The translations under genes and the position numbers were made by a program. Positions 11,851 to 22,156 of a stretch of DNA of 64,000 bases are shown here, one piece after another; within the stretch, counting starts at the first letter, position 1, and each line of letters opens with the position of its first letter. Location of the stretch: positions 14,575,549-14,639,548 of the forward strand of contig CM075761.1 in assembly GCA_037974335.1 (NCBI GenBank), read 5' to 3'. This DNA is from Prionace glauca. Its lineage: Eukaryota > Chordata > Chondrichthyes > Carcharhiniformes > Carcharhinidae. Under the pieces are notes generated by a model, which had not been told where the DNA came from, did no database searches, and was given only the letters and a program-made list of their open reading frames with translations.

Positions 11851-12029
11851 GGGAGAGGGAGAGAAAGCAACAAAGTACAGTATCAGCGTTCTATTTAGCT
11901 ATTCTTGAATTGGTGTTTGAGTGGGAATACATTCTTCAATCTGTTCGCTTATATCAGCAAATGTCTATATTTATATGTGTGTGTTTGGGCGTGTCTGTGT
12001 GTTCGTGTTCCTGTGACTCTCAGGGATTT

Positions 12030-12320
12030 TGTGGTGGCACAGGGGATAGTATTGTTCCCTCACAGCACCAGAGCCCTATTCAATTCCAAGCTTGGCCACT
12101 GTCTGTGCAGTTTCTGTATGTTCTCCCTGTGTCGGTGTGGGTTTCCTCTGCATGCTCCAGTTTCTTCCCAGACTCTGTAATTTGTTCTGGGTCGGTGCAT
12201 TGGCCATGCTAAATTCTCCCTCTGTACCTGAAAAGGTGTTGGAGTGTTGTGCCAGGGGACATTTTTAAAGTAACTTCATTGCAGTGTTAATGCAAGCCTA
12301 CTTGTTACACTAATGAATTA
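12030..12320 (+). mobile_element. HE1-type tRNA SINE, diverged
   Basis: Degenerate tRNA head (GGTGGCACAGGGGATAG), core (CTGTCTGTGCAGTTTCTG, GTGGGTTTCCTCTGCATG), and the tail AAGTAACTTCATTGCAGTG..CTACTTGTTACACTAATGAA. That tail is the second HE1 tail type and is repeated at 13.97 kb. Confidence 0.8.
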
Positions 12321-12823
12321 GCTTCAAACTTTACAAAACGTTTTCTCTCTCTGTGAGATCTTGCTGTGCATATTTGACCAATAAAATGGAATCTGCTGTC
12401 TGAGACTGGGCGGGTGATTAGAATGAACTGGTGATATAAGTCGAGGGTAAAAAGTATTCTGTCTCAGTCTTTTACTCACAATGGGATAGTATTTGAGGTC
12501 ACATGTCTGTGAAAAGCCACAGCACACAGAAGACATCTTAGCCCATAGGCCCTGAGACAATTGCCAGTGGCTGAAAGAATGAATAACTGCACAGAATGAT
12601 TCAACAGAAACAACAAGGGCAGCAAACCGAGTCCAGTAAATGACAAGAAAATCCACGCATTGAAACAGCCTTTCTAGAATGAGGAACTGGACACAGGGGA
12701 CGGGACGTTACAGCCTCACTCTTCCCGAAGCTGTAAAATCCCACCTGTGTTCAACAGATCTTCCCATGCCCAACCCCTCGCCCGCTCATTCACGGGCCAG
12801 AGCAATTACAGCCAGGTACCTAC

Positions 12824-12983
12824 CCGGAACACCAACAATCGCCAGGAGTGGATAGTAAAAGCATTGAATCGCAAACAGTACAAAACAAATCCGAAAGGCT
12901 GGTGTTATCCACCAATCATCTGCAGTAAGCTCAGAAATCCAATAGAATAAAGTCCTGTCATTGGTCGGAACTTTCCAGTCCAT
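12824..12983 (-). CDS. GPR139-like receptor, first coding exon (N-terminus and start of TM1)
   Basis: On the minus strand the frame reads MDWKVPTNDRTLFYW, then WWITPAFRICFVLF, then QCFYYPLLAIVGVP, and meets a donor G|GTAGGT at 12824. The motif FYYPLLAIVGVP is what precedes the first-helix intron in GPR139-like receptors (from memory). The exon ends in phase 1, exactly what the exon at 2752-3662 needs, giving IVGVP-VNIITIV across TM1. The ATG at 12983 has G at -3 and G at +4 and gives a protein of about 356 residues, close to the roughly 350 of GPR139. The frame stays open to another ATG at 13130, and a 14-codon near-duplication (GEMDWKIPT / GEMDWKVPT) supplies two further Met starts. The intron is about 9.2 kb. 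No TATA box recognised. Confidence 0.75.
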
Positions 12984-13130
12984 TTCTCCCGGATTTGGAT
13001 CCATTGTCGGAATTTTCCAATCCATTTCTCCCAGATTCGGATCTCTCCTCTCCCTCCCTCTCTCTCCACAGCCGCTGATCTCTGTTGATGTTGGAATCGT
13101 CACTCCCGCTGACTCAACGGGACAACACAA

Positions 13131-13720
13131 TGAACGGAATCCCTTATTAATAGAAGAGGGAAAATCCCTCCAGACACACTAATCGGATTTATGGAGACAC
13201 ATCAATTACAGTCACTTAACAAACAGTTTCAATTAACTCCGTTCAACCCAACAGTTTTTCCCCCCAAAATAGAAAATTTACAACCGCGATGGGGCGTTGA
13301 GCACCAGAGAAATATGGAAAAGTGGAAATAATGGAAGGTCAGACACGGCAGTGCAGAAGGAGGCCATAGAACCCAACGAGCCTGCACTGACTCTGCGACA
13401 GAGCATCTTACCCACATTGGAATGATGTGCATACACGTTTTTTTTCAGATCAATGTTAATACTGAAATGTGCAGGCGTGAAAGGGCCTCTCAATGCACAA
13501 ATATTGTTCGTTTTGATATAATTTACTTCAAACTTTCACATAAATCTGTTTCTTTTGCACCAGAATATGCCCCGAAATATTATTGGAAGGATAACATAAT
13601 AACTTTTTGCCATTCATCTCCTCCAATAAATTTGTGAGGCAATTGATTAAGCGTTGAAATAATTCACTAAGTTTGTTTGCAGGCTTCAGAGCACTTGAAA
13701 CAGAATGCTGAGTCACGGGA
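13131..13720. other. no recognisable gene; probable upstream region of the GPCR
   Basis: This lies upstream of the GPCR first exon on its strand. No clear TATA box, repeats or coding domains were seen. Confidence 0.4.
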
Positions 13721-13724
13721 GATT

Positions 13725-14018
13725 TCACTGGAGCAGCACAATGGTTTGCACTGCTATCTGAGAGCACCAGGGACCCGGTTCGATTCCCAGCTTGATTCAC
13801 GGTATGGAGTCTGCACATTCTCCCCGTATCTGCGTGGGTTTCCTCCGGCTGTTTCGGTTTCCTCCCACAGTCTGAAAGATATGTTGGTTAGGTGCGTTGG
13901 CCTTGCTGAATTCTCCCTCAGTGTACCCATACAGACGTGTGTGGCGAATAAAGGATTTTCACAGTCACTTCATTGTATTGTTAATGTAAGCTGACTTGTG
14001 ACACTAATAAATAACCTT
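13725..14018 (+). mobile_element. HE1-type tRNA SINE
   Basis: tRNA-like head with B box GGTTCGATTCCCAGC near 13778, conserved core (GTGGGTTTCCTCCGGCTG, TTTCCTCCCACAGTC), then the TCACTTCATTGTATTGTTAA..CTTGTGACACTAATAAATA tail. Same tail type as 12030-12320. Confidence 0.88.
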
Positions 14019-14139
14019 CAACGTATGTCTTGCTACTCATTGACTCCATCCAAACCAACGCTATGTTGCAATACCCTCAACACAAGTTAGGGAAGTGTTA
14101 TTCATATTATTGCTAGACTATAAATCCCGAAACACATCT

Positions 14140-14455
14140 CATGTTCTGGGACCTGGGTTCGAATCCCACCACAGCAGATGGTCGAATTTGAATTGAATGA
14201 AAAAAAAAAGGAATTACGAATCTCTTAATGATCATGAAACCCATTGTCGATTATATTAAAAAACATCTGTTCCCTTTAGGAAAGGAAATCTGCCGTCCTT
14301 ACCTGGTCTGGCCTACATGTGTCTCCTGAACCGCAGCAATGTGGTTACCTCTCAATTATCCTCCGAAATGTCCTAGCAAGTCACTCAGTTGAAGGGATAG
14401 GCAATAAATGTTGGCCCAGCCAGAGACTGCCATGACCCATGAATGAATAAAACTG
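14140..14455 (+). mobile_element. second tRNA-derived SINE family
   Basis: B box GGGTTCGAATCCCACC at about 14155, then GAATTTGAATTGAATGAAA, a body with CCATTGTCGATTATATT and GAAATCTGCCGTCCTTACC, and a tail GGCAATAAATGTTGGCCCAGCC. The body and tail recur at 38.55-38.74 kb. No CR1-type 3' motif, so it probably uses a different LINE partner. Confidence 0.75.
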
Positions 14456-14594
14456 ATCTCTATTTGTTCCACCAATGCGAAGTTGATGAAAGGTGCAACC
14501 ATGACAATGGAAACCAAAAGTGGAAACACAAGTGCGAATATTTCATATGAAAATGTCACTCAGCACAGTTCTCTGCTGAATTGCCAATCTGGAA

Positions 14595-16288
14595 GAGCAC
14601 AGAGCACAGAGAACACAACAGCACAAACAGGCCCTTCAGCCCACGAGCTGCGCTGATCACATCAACACCTACCAACCTACAGACCTATCTATAACCCACA
14701 ATCTCATTAAACCCCATATACTCATCCAGAAGTCTTTTAAAAGACCCCAGCGAGTTCGCCTCCACAACCACTGACGGCAGCCGATTCCATTCACTCACCA
14801 CCCTCTGAGTGAAAAACTTACCCCTAACATCACTTCTGAACTTCCCTCCCTGTACCTTAAATCTGTGTCCTCTCGTAGCAACCATTTCAACCCGGGGAAA
14901 TAGCCCCTGAGAGTCCTCCCTATCTATTAGTCTCAACAGTTTGTAAACTTCTATCAGGTCGCCTCTCAACCTTCGTCTCTCCAGGGAAAAGAGTCCCAGC
15001 TTCCTCAACCTAACTTCATAAGGCATGCCTCCCAGTCCAGGCAACATCCTTGTAAATCTCATCTGTACCCTCTCCATAGCTTCTACATCTTTCCTATAGT
15101 GAGGCGACCAGAATTGCGCACAATACTGTAAATGAGGCCTGACAAGGATCTTATAAAGTTGCAGCATTACCTCCCGACTCCTAAACTCAGTCCCTCGATT
15201 AATGAAGGCCAGTACACCATACGCCTTCTTGACCACCTCCTCCACCTGCGAGGCCGATTTAAGAGTCCTGTGGACCCGGACCCCTAGATCCTTCTGCTCT
15301 TCAACACTTCTCAGACTTCTGCCCTTGATAGTGTACTCGTTCATCCCATTGGTTCTGCCAAAATGGACGACTACGCATTTATCCGCGTTGAAGTCCATCT
15401 GCCACTTCTCCACCCAGTCCTGCATCCTATCTATGTCCTGCTGCAACTTTTGTCATCCTTCCAGACCATCCACAACACCACCGACCTTAGTGTCATCAGC
15501 GAACTTACTTACCCATCCCTCCACTTCCTCATCCAGGTCATTTATGAAAATGAAAAACAACCAGGTTCCAGAACAGATCCTTGAGGCACTCCGCTGGTGA
15601 CTGACCTCCATTCAGAAAAAGCCCCATCCACAACCACTCTGCCTTCTGCAGGCAAGCCAGTTCTGGAACCACAAGGCCAAAGGCCCTTGGATCCCATGCC
15701 CTCTCACCTTCTCAAGAAGTCTTGCATGGGGGACCTTATCAAACGCCTTGCTGAAGTCCATGTACACTACGTCCATGTCAATGTGTCAATGTGTTCAGTC
15801 ACATTATTGAAGAAATCAACTAGGCTTGTAAGGCACGACCTGCCCTTGACAAATCCATGCTGACTATTCCTGATCATGTCAAACCTCTCCAAATGTTCGT
15901 AAATCTTGTCCCTCAGAAGCCTCTCCATCACCTTACCAACCACTGAGGTCAGACTCACCGGTCGGTAATTTCCCGGGCTATCTCTGTTCCCTTTCTTCAA
16001 AATAGGAACTACATCCGCAATCCTACGGAACCTCTCCCGTCTCCATTGACGACGCAAAGATCATCGCCAGGGGCTCTGCAATCTCTTCCCTCGCCTCCCA
16101 CAGTATCCTGGGGTACATCCCATCTGGTCCAGGCGACTTATCTACCTTGATAGAATTCAAAAGTTCCAACACATCCTCCTCCTTCATATTCACGTATTCA
16201 ATCTTTTCCATCTGCTGCAAATCCATAACAAAATCTCCCGGATCAGCTTCCACTGTGAATACTGAGGCGAAGTACTCGTTAAGCACCT
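14595..16288 (-). mobile_element. CR1-C LINE, about 1.7 kb, 5'-truncated
   Basis: From the 3' end: tail and GGGCTGAAGGGCC, then an open frame 14685-15446 (LQQDIDRMQDWVEKW, VHFGRTNGMNEYTI, LVRPHLQYCAQFWSPHY, terminus DEYMGFNEIVGYR). Further 5' are RT pieces FADD-side, MDFSKAFDKVP, NYRPVSLTSVVGKVMERLL, and an N-terminal stretch to about 16288 with VDKSPGPDGMYPRILWEA. Frameshifts separate the pieces. The FADDTK box lies in a damaged stretch near 15500. Confidence 0.9.
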
Positions 16289-16289
16289 C

Positions 16290-16412
16290 TAACATAGAAC
16301 AGTCCAGCACAGTACAGGCCCTTCGGTCCTCAAAATTGTTCCATGCGTTGTTCAATCCCAAGATCAAGCTATCCCCTTCCTATCATTCTGGCGTGCTCCA
16401 TGTGCTTTTCCA
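16290..16412 (-). mobile_element. CR1-G LINE 3' fragment
   Basis: CAGTCCAGCACAGTACAGGCCCTTCGG followed by TGTTCAATCCCAAGATCAA..ATCATTCTGGCGTGCTCC. The same sequence heads the CR1-G copy at 51370. Directly abuts the 5' end of the CR1-C copy. Confidence 0.7.
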
Positions 16413-16559
16413 TAGAACGTAGACGAGATCATGGTCATTCTATCCATAAAATACCTTCAGTGCTGAAGGAGGCCATGCAAAACTGCACAGACCACAAAAC
16501 CACCATCCCTATGCTGGTACCCATATTTACCCTTGCTAATGCCCTCTGGTACTGAGGGG

Positions 16560-16793
16560 AAATTTAGCTCGGCAAATCCGCCCAACCTGCCCTTGGATAC
16601 GTTCGACCAGTTTGCTGACTCCAGTGTTTTACCCCAATGTCCTTATTTACAAGATGGACAAAGGACAAACACAAGTAAAGGTTCAACAAGTTTATTAATA
16701 ATAACACTACTAACCCTTCAGTTACCCACATAAAACAAGAGGATACCCCAAAATCAGATATACTACCCACAAAGATGGTTTGGTTAAAACTGA
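16560..16793. repeat. unclassified dispersed repeat, part shared with 22.6 kb
   Basis: The last 72 bases (from TTACCCACATAAAACAAGAG to GGTTTGGTTAAAACTG) are essentially identical to 22605-22678. Upstream is an A/T-rich stretch (TTTATTAATAATAACAC). The two loci continue differently. I could not name the family. Confidence 0.6.
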
Positions 16794-16963
16794 ACATAGA
16801 ACATAGAAAATAGAACATAGAACATGCCCTTCGGCCCACGATGTTGCACCGACCAGTTACAAAAACAATGACCCACTAACCTAAACTAATCCCTTTTTGT
16901 CCATAAACCTATCCACGGATCTCTTAAACGCCCCCAAACTAGGCGCATTTACAACTGCAGCTA
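16794..16963 (-). mobile_element. CR1-A LINE 3' terminal fragment
   Basis: AGAACATAGAAAATAGAACAT tail, then a CR1-A 3'UTR lacking part of the usual GGGCCGAAGGGCC region, then the last ORF2 codons (VDRFMDKKGLV). Inserted exactly at the end of the shared 72-base repeat block. Confidence 0.85.
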
Positions 16964-17426
16964 ATTTTGGAAAATTTAATCTCAATTTATAGTTAACAGG
17001 TTGGATTTTATTAAAACTGACAAATGATTTTCAGTTTGCTTACCAGATTGATTCTTGGGTTCATTACTTTGGTAGTTCAAATCAAATTCCTATTAGCATC
17101 TCTATGGTAGATCTGTATTAACAGTGCTTGCATATATGACCTACGGTATTTAGTCAGTGTACCTGGATCAGATGTATGCACTAGGTTCCATTTCTAATGT
17201 ATTTCTGTATGTATCTGGAAAAGAAAAGCTCAAAAAAGGACAGACATCTCTCCCCCCACCCCAATCTGGAAATGAATTTAATAGACAAATAGCACAAGGC
17301 AACTTAACTGTACCTACACAGACTTTCCAACCAATGTTTGAAAGAATCAAGGGCTTACTGAAGAATCCAAGAAGTATTTAATCATACTAACATTCCCTGC
17401 TGCAAGATCCTTTTACTGGCTCAGTC
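16964..17426. other. no recognisable feature
   Basis: AT-rich sequence with short open frames on both strands and no motif I recognise. Confidence 0.4.
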
Positions 17427-17760
17427 GGCACGGTAGCACAGTGGTTAGCACTGCTGCTTCACAGCTCCAGGGTCCTGGGTTCGATTCCCGGCTCGGGTCA
17501 CTGCCTGTGTGGAGTTTGCACATTCTCCTCGTGTCTGCGTGGGTTTTCTCCGGGTGCTCCGGTTTCCTCCCACAGTCCAAAGATGTGCGGGTTAGGTTCA
17601 TTGGCTATGCTAAATTGCCCCTTAGTGTCCTGGGATGTGTAGGTTAGAGGGATTAGCAGGTAAATGTGTAGGGAAATGGGGATAGGGTCTGGGTGGGATT
17701 GTGTTCGGTGCAGACTCGATGGGCCGAAGGGCCTGTTTCTGCACTGTAGGGTTCTATGCT
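17427..17760 (+). mobile_element. HE1-type tRNA SINE, complete
   Basis: Box A (GGTAGCACAGTGGTTAGC), box B (GGGTTCGATTCCCGG), core (GTGTGGAGTTTGCACATTC, GGTTTCCTCCCACAGTC) and 3' end (GACTCGATGGGCCGAAGGG, TGCACTGTAGGGTTCTATG). It is the cleanest copy in the window and serves as the local reference. Its 3' end is shared with the CR1 3'UTRs. Confidence 0.93.
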
Positions 17761-17762
17761 GG

Positions 17763-17862
17763 TTCTATATGCAGGATAGAATAGGTGTGGGGTGATGTGG
17801 CGGCGCGGGCTCGTTGGGCCGAAGGGCCTGTTTCCTGTGCTGGGTTGTTCTTTAAAAAAAAA
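17763..17862 (+). mobile_element. CR1-E 3'UTR terminal fragment
   Basis: ATGCAGGATAGAATAGGTG, GGCGGCGCGGGCTCG, TTGGGCCGAAGGGCC, then GTTGTTCTTT and an A-run. The same 3' end as the elements at 50.5 and 58.8 kb. It truncates the CR1-A copy that follows. Confidence 0.8.
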
Positions 17863-18219
17863 TATCCAGCACATCCCCCATATCAACTGCAATACTATCT
17901 ATTTTACATCCCTGCACCCCAGTGTCTGCCTCAGCTACATTCATGTCCCCTTGCGTGAACACCGAAGAGAAATATTGGTTCAACGCCTCTCCAATCTCCT
18001 CCGGTTCCACACACAACTTCCCTCTACTGTCTGTAACTGGCCCTAATCTTGCCCTAACCAACCTTCTGTTCTTGACATACCTGTAAAACGCCTTAGGGTT
18101 CTCCTTAATCCTATCAGCCAAAGTCTTCTCATTTCCTCTTTTAGCCCTTCTTAACTCTCTCTTCAACTCCCTCCGAGCCAATCTAAAACTTTCTAATGCG
18201 CTACCTGAGCCCTCAAGCC

Positions 18220-19141
18220 TCATCCCACATAAGCCTCCTTTTTCTTCCTAACCAACGAATCAACTTTTTTAGTGCACCACGGTTCCCTGGGCCTACCAAA
18301 TCCTCCTTGCCTGAAAGGGATATACCTATCACAGACCCGCAATAGCTGCTCCTTGAAAAATCTCCACATCTCGGATGTTCCCAGTCCCTGTAATCTCCTA
18401 GTCCACCTAATGCCTCCTAATTCTCTCCTTATAGCCTCATAATTACCCTTCCCCCAGCTGAAACTAGTGACCCGAGGTTCATGCCTATCCCTTTCCATCA
18501 CTAAGATGAACGTCTTGTGGTCACTATCCCCAAAATGCACACCAACCTCCAAGTCTAGCACCTGGTCTGGCTCATTACCCAGCACCAAATCCAATATAGC
18601 CTCACCTCTAGTCGGCCTATCTACATACTGAGTCAAAAAACCTTCCTGCACACTTTGAACAAAAACTGACCCCTCTAACGAGCTAGAGCTATAGCAATTC
18701 CAATCAACATGAGTAAAGTTAAAGTCCCCCATAACAATTACCGTATTACTTTCACTCCTAACAAGGATCGTCTCCGCAATCCTTTCCTCAACCTCTCTAG
18801 AACTTTTTGGAGGTCTATAAAAGACTCCCAACAGGGTGACCTCTCCTCTCCTATTTCTAATCTCCGCCCATACTACCTCAACAGACAAGTTCCTCATCAA
18901 AGTTCCTCTCTGACACTGTGATACAGTCCTCGACCAATAATGCTACCCCACCCCCCCTTCTACCTCCTTCTCTACTCCGACTGAAGCATTTGTACCCCGG
19001 GACCTGCAACATCCATTCCTGACCCTGCTCTATCCAAGTCTCTGAAATGGCCGCAACATCAAAGTCCCAGGTACTGGTCCACGCTGCAAGTTCATCCACC
19101 TTATTGCGAATACTCCTCGCATTGAAGTATACGCATTTCAA
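18220..19141 (-). CDS. CR1-A ORF2, endonuclease domain (broken)
   Basis: An AP-endonuclease-like domain that nicks the target DNA. The start, MKCVYFNARSIRNKVDEL, is the usual opening of CR1 ORF2. AISETWIEQ holds the catalytic Glu, GVFYRPP and MGDFNFTHVDWN hold the Asp/Asn motif, and FGDSDHKTF holds the terminal SDH motif. Two frames are needed (19141-18878 and 18900-18220), so there is a frameshift near 18890. A linker rich in Arg/Lys (RRELKRELRRAKRG) follows before the reverse transcriptase. Confidence 0.88.
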
Positions 19142-19243
19142 ACCCTGATCCGCCCCACCCCCACAATGCCGTACATTGCAGTCCCCATCGATGCCCCCCT
19201 CACTTTCACCCCCTCTACTCAGGATCCCCCCCCCCCCTCTGAA

Positions 19244-20131
19244 TCAGTTTAAACCACTCCGCATAACCTTCACAAATTTACCCCCCAGGATATTTGTTCC
19301 CGTCTGGTTCAGGTGTAGCCCATCCCTCTTATAGAGGTCCCACCTTCCCCAGAACGAGCCCCAATTGCTCAAGTACTTGAACCCCTCCCTCCTGCACCAT
19401 CCCCTCAGCCACGAGTTCAAACTTTCCCTCTCTCTATTCCTCTCTAAACTATCCCGTGGCACAGGCAAGAGTCCAGAGATAACCACTCTGTCTGACTTGG
19501 CCTTTAGCTTCCACCCCAACTCCATGCATCTCTGCTTAATATCCCCTTCCCTTAGCCTCCCTATATCATGCGTCCCCACATGAATTATAACTTGGGGTTG
19601 ATCTCCCTCTCCCCTGAGAGTCTTGAATATCCTCTCTGATACATCCCGGACCCCAGCCCCTGGTAGGCAACACACCAGCCCTGAGTCCCTATCATTGCTA
19701 CCGACTCTCCTATCTGTCCCTTTAACGGTGGAGTCCCCAATCACAAGTCCTAATCTTTTGCAACCCCTAACCACCTGAGCTTTTACAATAGGCTCATCCC
19801 CAGAGACCTGCTCCCTTTGGCTATCCCCAGCTGATTCCTCCTCAACTGTAGCCTCCAGGACCGAAAACCTATTTTGGAGGGGAACAGCCCCAGGGGATTG
19901 TCCCACCACATTCTTCTTTCCTCTCCTCGTGGCAGTGACCCAAGACTGGTTTCTAGAAGTGACTATCTCCTTATAACTCCTATCAATGTCCACCTCTGCA
20001 TCCCGAATTTTGCGGAGTTCCTCTACTTCCACCTCCAGCTCCTTTACACGCTCCACCAGAAGCTGCAATCTAACACACTTCTTACAAGTAAAATCCCCTG
20101 AAACACTACTGGAGTCCCTCACCACAAACAT
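19244..20131 (-). CDS. CR1-A ORF1 with esterase-like domain
   Basis: About 295 residues, open throughout. Order: an N-terminal CxxC pair (FTCKKCVRLQ), a coiled coil (LLVERVKELEVEVEELRKI), a low-complexity linker, then an SGNH-hydrolase-like domain with GDSTVKGTDRRV (block I Ser), IHVGTHDIGR (block III) and DGLHLNQTGTN (block V Asp/His). This layout is known for CR1/L3 ORF1 proteins; the esterase role is unproven. The first about 10 codons are replaced by the CR1-B junction at 20138. Intact copies of the same ORF lie at 31263-32186 and 34526-35191. Confidence 0.9.
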   Translation of the reverse strand: MFVVRDSSSVSGDFTCKKCVRLQLLVERVKELEVEVEELRKIRDAEVDIDRSYKEIVTSRNQSWVTATRRGKKNVVGQSPGAVPLQNRFSVLEATVEEESAGDSQREQVSGDEPIVKAQVVRGCKRLGLVIGDSTVKGTDRRVGSNDRDSGLVCCLPGAGVRDVSERIFKTLRGEGDQPQVIIHVGTHDIGRLREGDIKQRCMELGWKLKAKSDRVVISGLLPVPRDSLERNRERESLNSWLRGWCRREGFKYLSNWGSFWGRWDLYKRDGLHLNQTGTNILGGKFVKVMRSGLN

Positions 20132-20137
20132 CCCCCA

Positions 20138-22156
20138 GGAGAAGTATGTGGATAGATGCCATCTCCGGGGCCTGATGGCATCTATCCCAGGCTGCTAAGG
20201 GAGGTGAGGGATGAAATTGTTGGGCCTCTAACGCAAATCTTTGTCTCTTCTTTGGACATAGGTGAGGTCCCAGAGGATTGGCGGATTGTAAATGTAGTAC
20301 CGTTGTTTAAGAAGGGTCAGAGGGATATCCCAGGGAACTATAGGCCCGTGAGCTTGACTTCAGTTATAGGCAAGATAATGGAGAGGATCCTCAAGGATAG
20401 GATGTATGAGCATCTGGAGCACTGCAATCTGATCAGGGATACGCAGCATGGCTTCGTTACAGGGAAGTCGTGCCTTACAAATCTATTGGAATTTTTTGAA
20501 GAGGTGACAAAAACGGTTGACGAAGGACAAGCCGTTGATGTTGTCTATATGGATTTCAATAAGGCGTTTGACAAGGTCCCTCAGGTAGGCTGACAGAAAA
20601 GGTGAAGGCTCATGGGATACAAGGCCAGGTACGTAGATGGGAGGGAGACCGGCTTGGGAGGAGGAGACAGCGGGTAGTAGTGGAAGGCTCCTTTTCCAAT
20701 TGGAGGTCGGTCACCAGTGGGGTGCCGCAGGGCTCGGTACTAGGACCTCTACTATTTGTAGTATATATTAATGACTTGGAAGAGGGGGTAGGTGGTGTGA
20801 TCAGCAAATTTGCTGATGACACTAAGATGGTTGGATTGGCGGGTACTGAGGAGCTATGCCTGGCAATACAACAGGACATAGATAGGCTGGTAGATTGGGC
20901 AGATAGATGACAAATGGAATTTAATCCGGAGAAATGCGAGGTGATGCACTTTGGCCGGAATAATGTGGAGGGGAGTTATACGATAAAAGGTAGAACTATC
21001 CGGAGTATAGATACACAGAAAGACCTGGGGGTGCAGGTACACAAATCCCTGAAGGTGTCGGTGCAGGTGCAGAATGTGATGAGGAAAGCGTATGGTATGT
21101 TAGCCTTCATAGGAAGGGGTATAGAATATAAGAGTAGGAGTCTGATGTTGCAGTTGTATAGAACGTTGGTTAGGCCTCACCTGGAGTACTGCGTCCAGTT
21201 CTGGTCGCCATACTACCGGAAGGATGTACTACCTGGAGAGAGTGCAGAGGAGATTTACCAGGATGTTGCCTGGTATGGAAGGGCTGTCTTACGAGGAAAG
21301 ATTGAACGCACTTGGGCTGTTTTCCCTTGAGAGACGTCGGCTGAGGGGGGAACTAATAGAGGTTTATAAGATTATGAACGGGATAGATAGAGTAAATGGT
21401 GGTAAGCTTTTTCCGCTATTAGAAATGGATAGAACGAGGGGTCACGGGCTTAGGGTAAGGGGGGCTAGGTATAAGACTAATATTAGAGGGCAGTTTTTCA
21501 CACAAAGGGTAGTGGGGATGTGGAATGCACTGCCGAGTAAGGTGGTGGAAGCAGGCACGCTAGGGTTGTTTAAGAGTCATTTGGACAGCCACATGAGCGG
21601 TCTACATATAGGGGGATATAGCAGGCCTTACTAAACATTGTAGGCTTGGGATTTAGTTTTAGCCTCAGGGATATAGAGTCTTTTTAATAATGATTTTTTT
21701 GTCTCCACAGGCATTTAAGTCCAGCAAGGGGCATGCGTGCGGCAGGTTGTGGTGGGCTGCTCTTGGATGTTGCTTCAGGAGTTGCCTACTGCTTCATGTC
21801 GTTGGTGTGCGTAAACTGGACCATCTCGAGGGCAACATGACAGCTCAGAGACTATCTCTGTTGCTATGCGGACACATGGATTTGAGCCTGTGTCCGTGGG
21901 AGTTTGCGCGTTCTCCCCATGGTTGCGTGGGTTTCCTCCGGGGACTCCGGTTTCCTCCCACATGCCAAAAATGTGCTTTTAGGCTGATTGATTGGGTAAC
22001 AAATTGTCCCTATATTGGACCTCCCTGATCCTCACACATTAGGCATAGACTAAAATCATGAATAGGTCACTGACAATGGGACGGCGGCGCAGGCTCGTTG
22101 GGCCGAAGGGCCTGTTTCCCGTGCTGTGTTGTTCTTTGTTCCTTCTTCTTTGTTCT
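20138..22156 (+). mobile_element. CR1-B LINE nested in CR1-A
   Basis: Plus-strand frames 20156-20593, 20602-20910, 20914-21330 and 21224-21634 cover the reverse transcriptase from PGPDGIYPRLLREV to the terminus DSHMSGLHIGGYSRPY. They include MDFNKAFDKVP, SGVPQGSVLGPLL and [11 protein letters not shown] frameshift near 20595, a stop near 20910 and a frameshift near 21230 break it. The 3'UTR (21640-22156) is the SINE-like module, ending GTTGTTCTTTGTTCC. Sister of the copy at 9138-10941. Confidence 0.9.
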
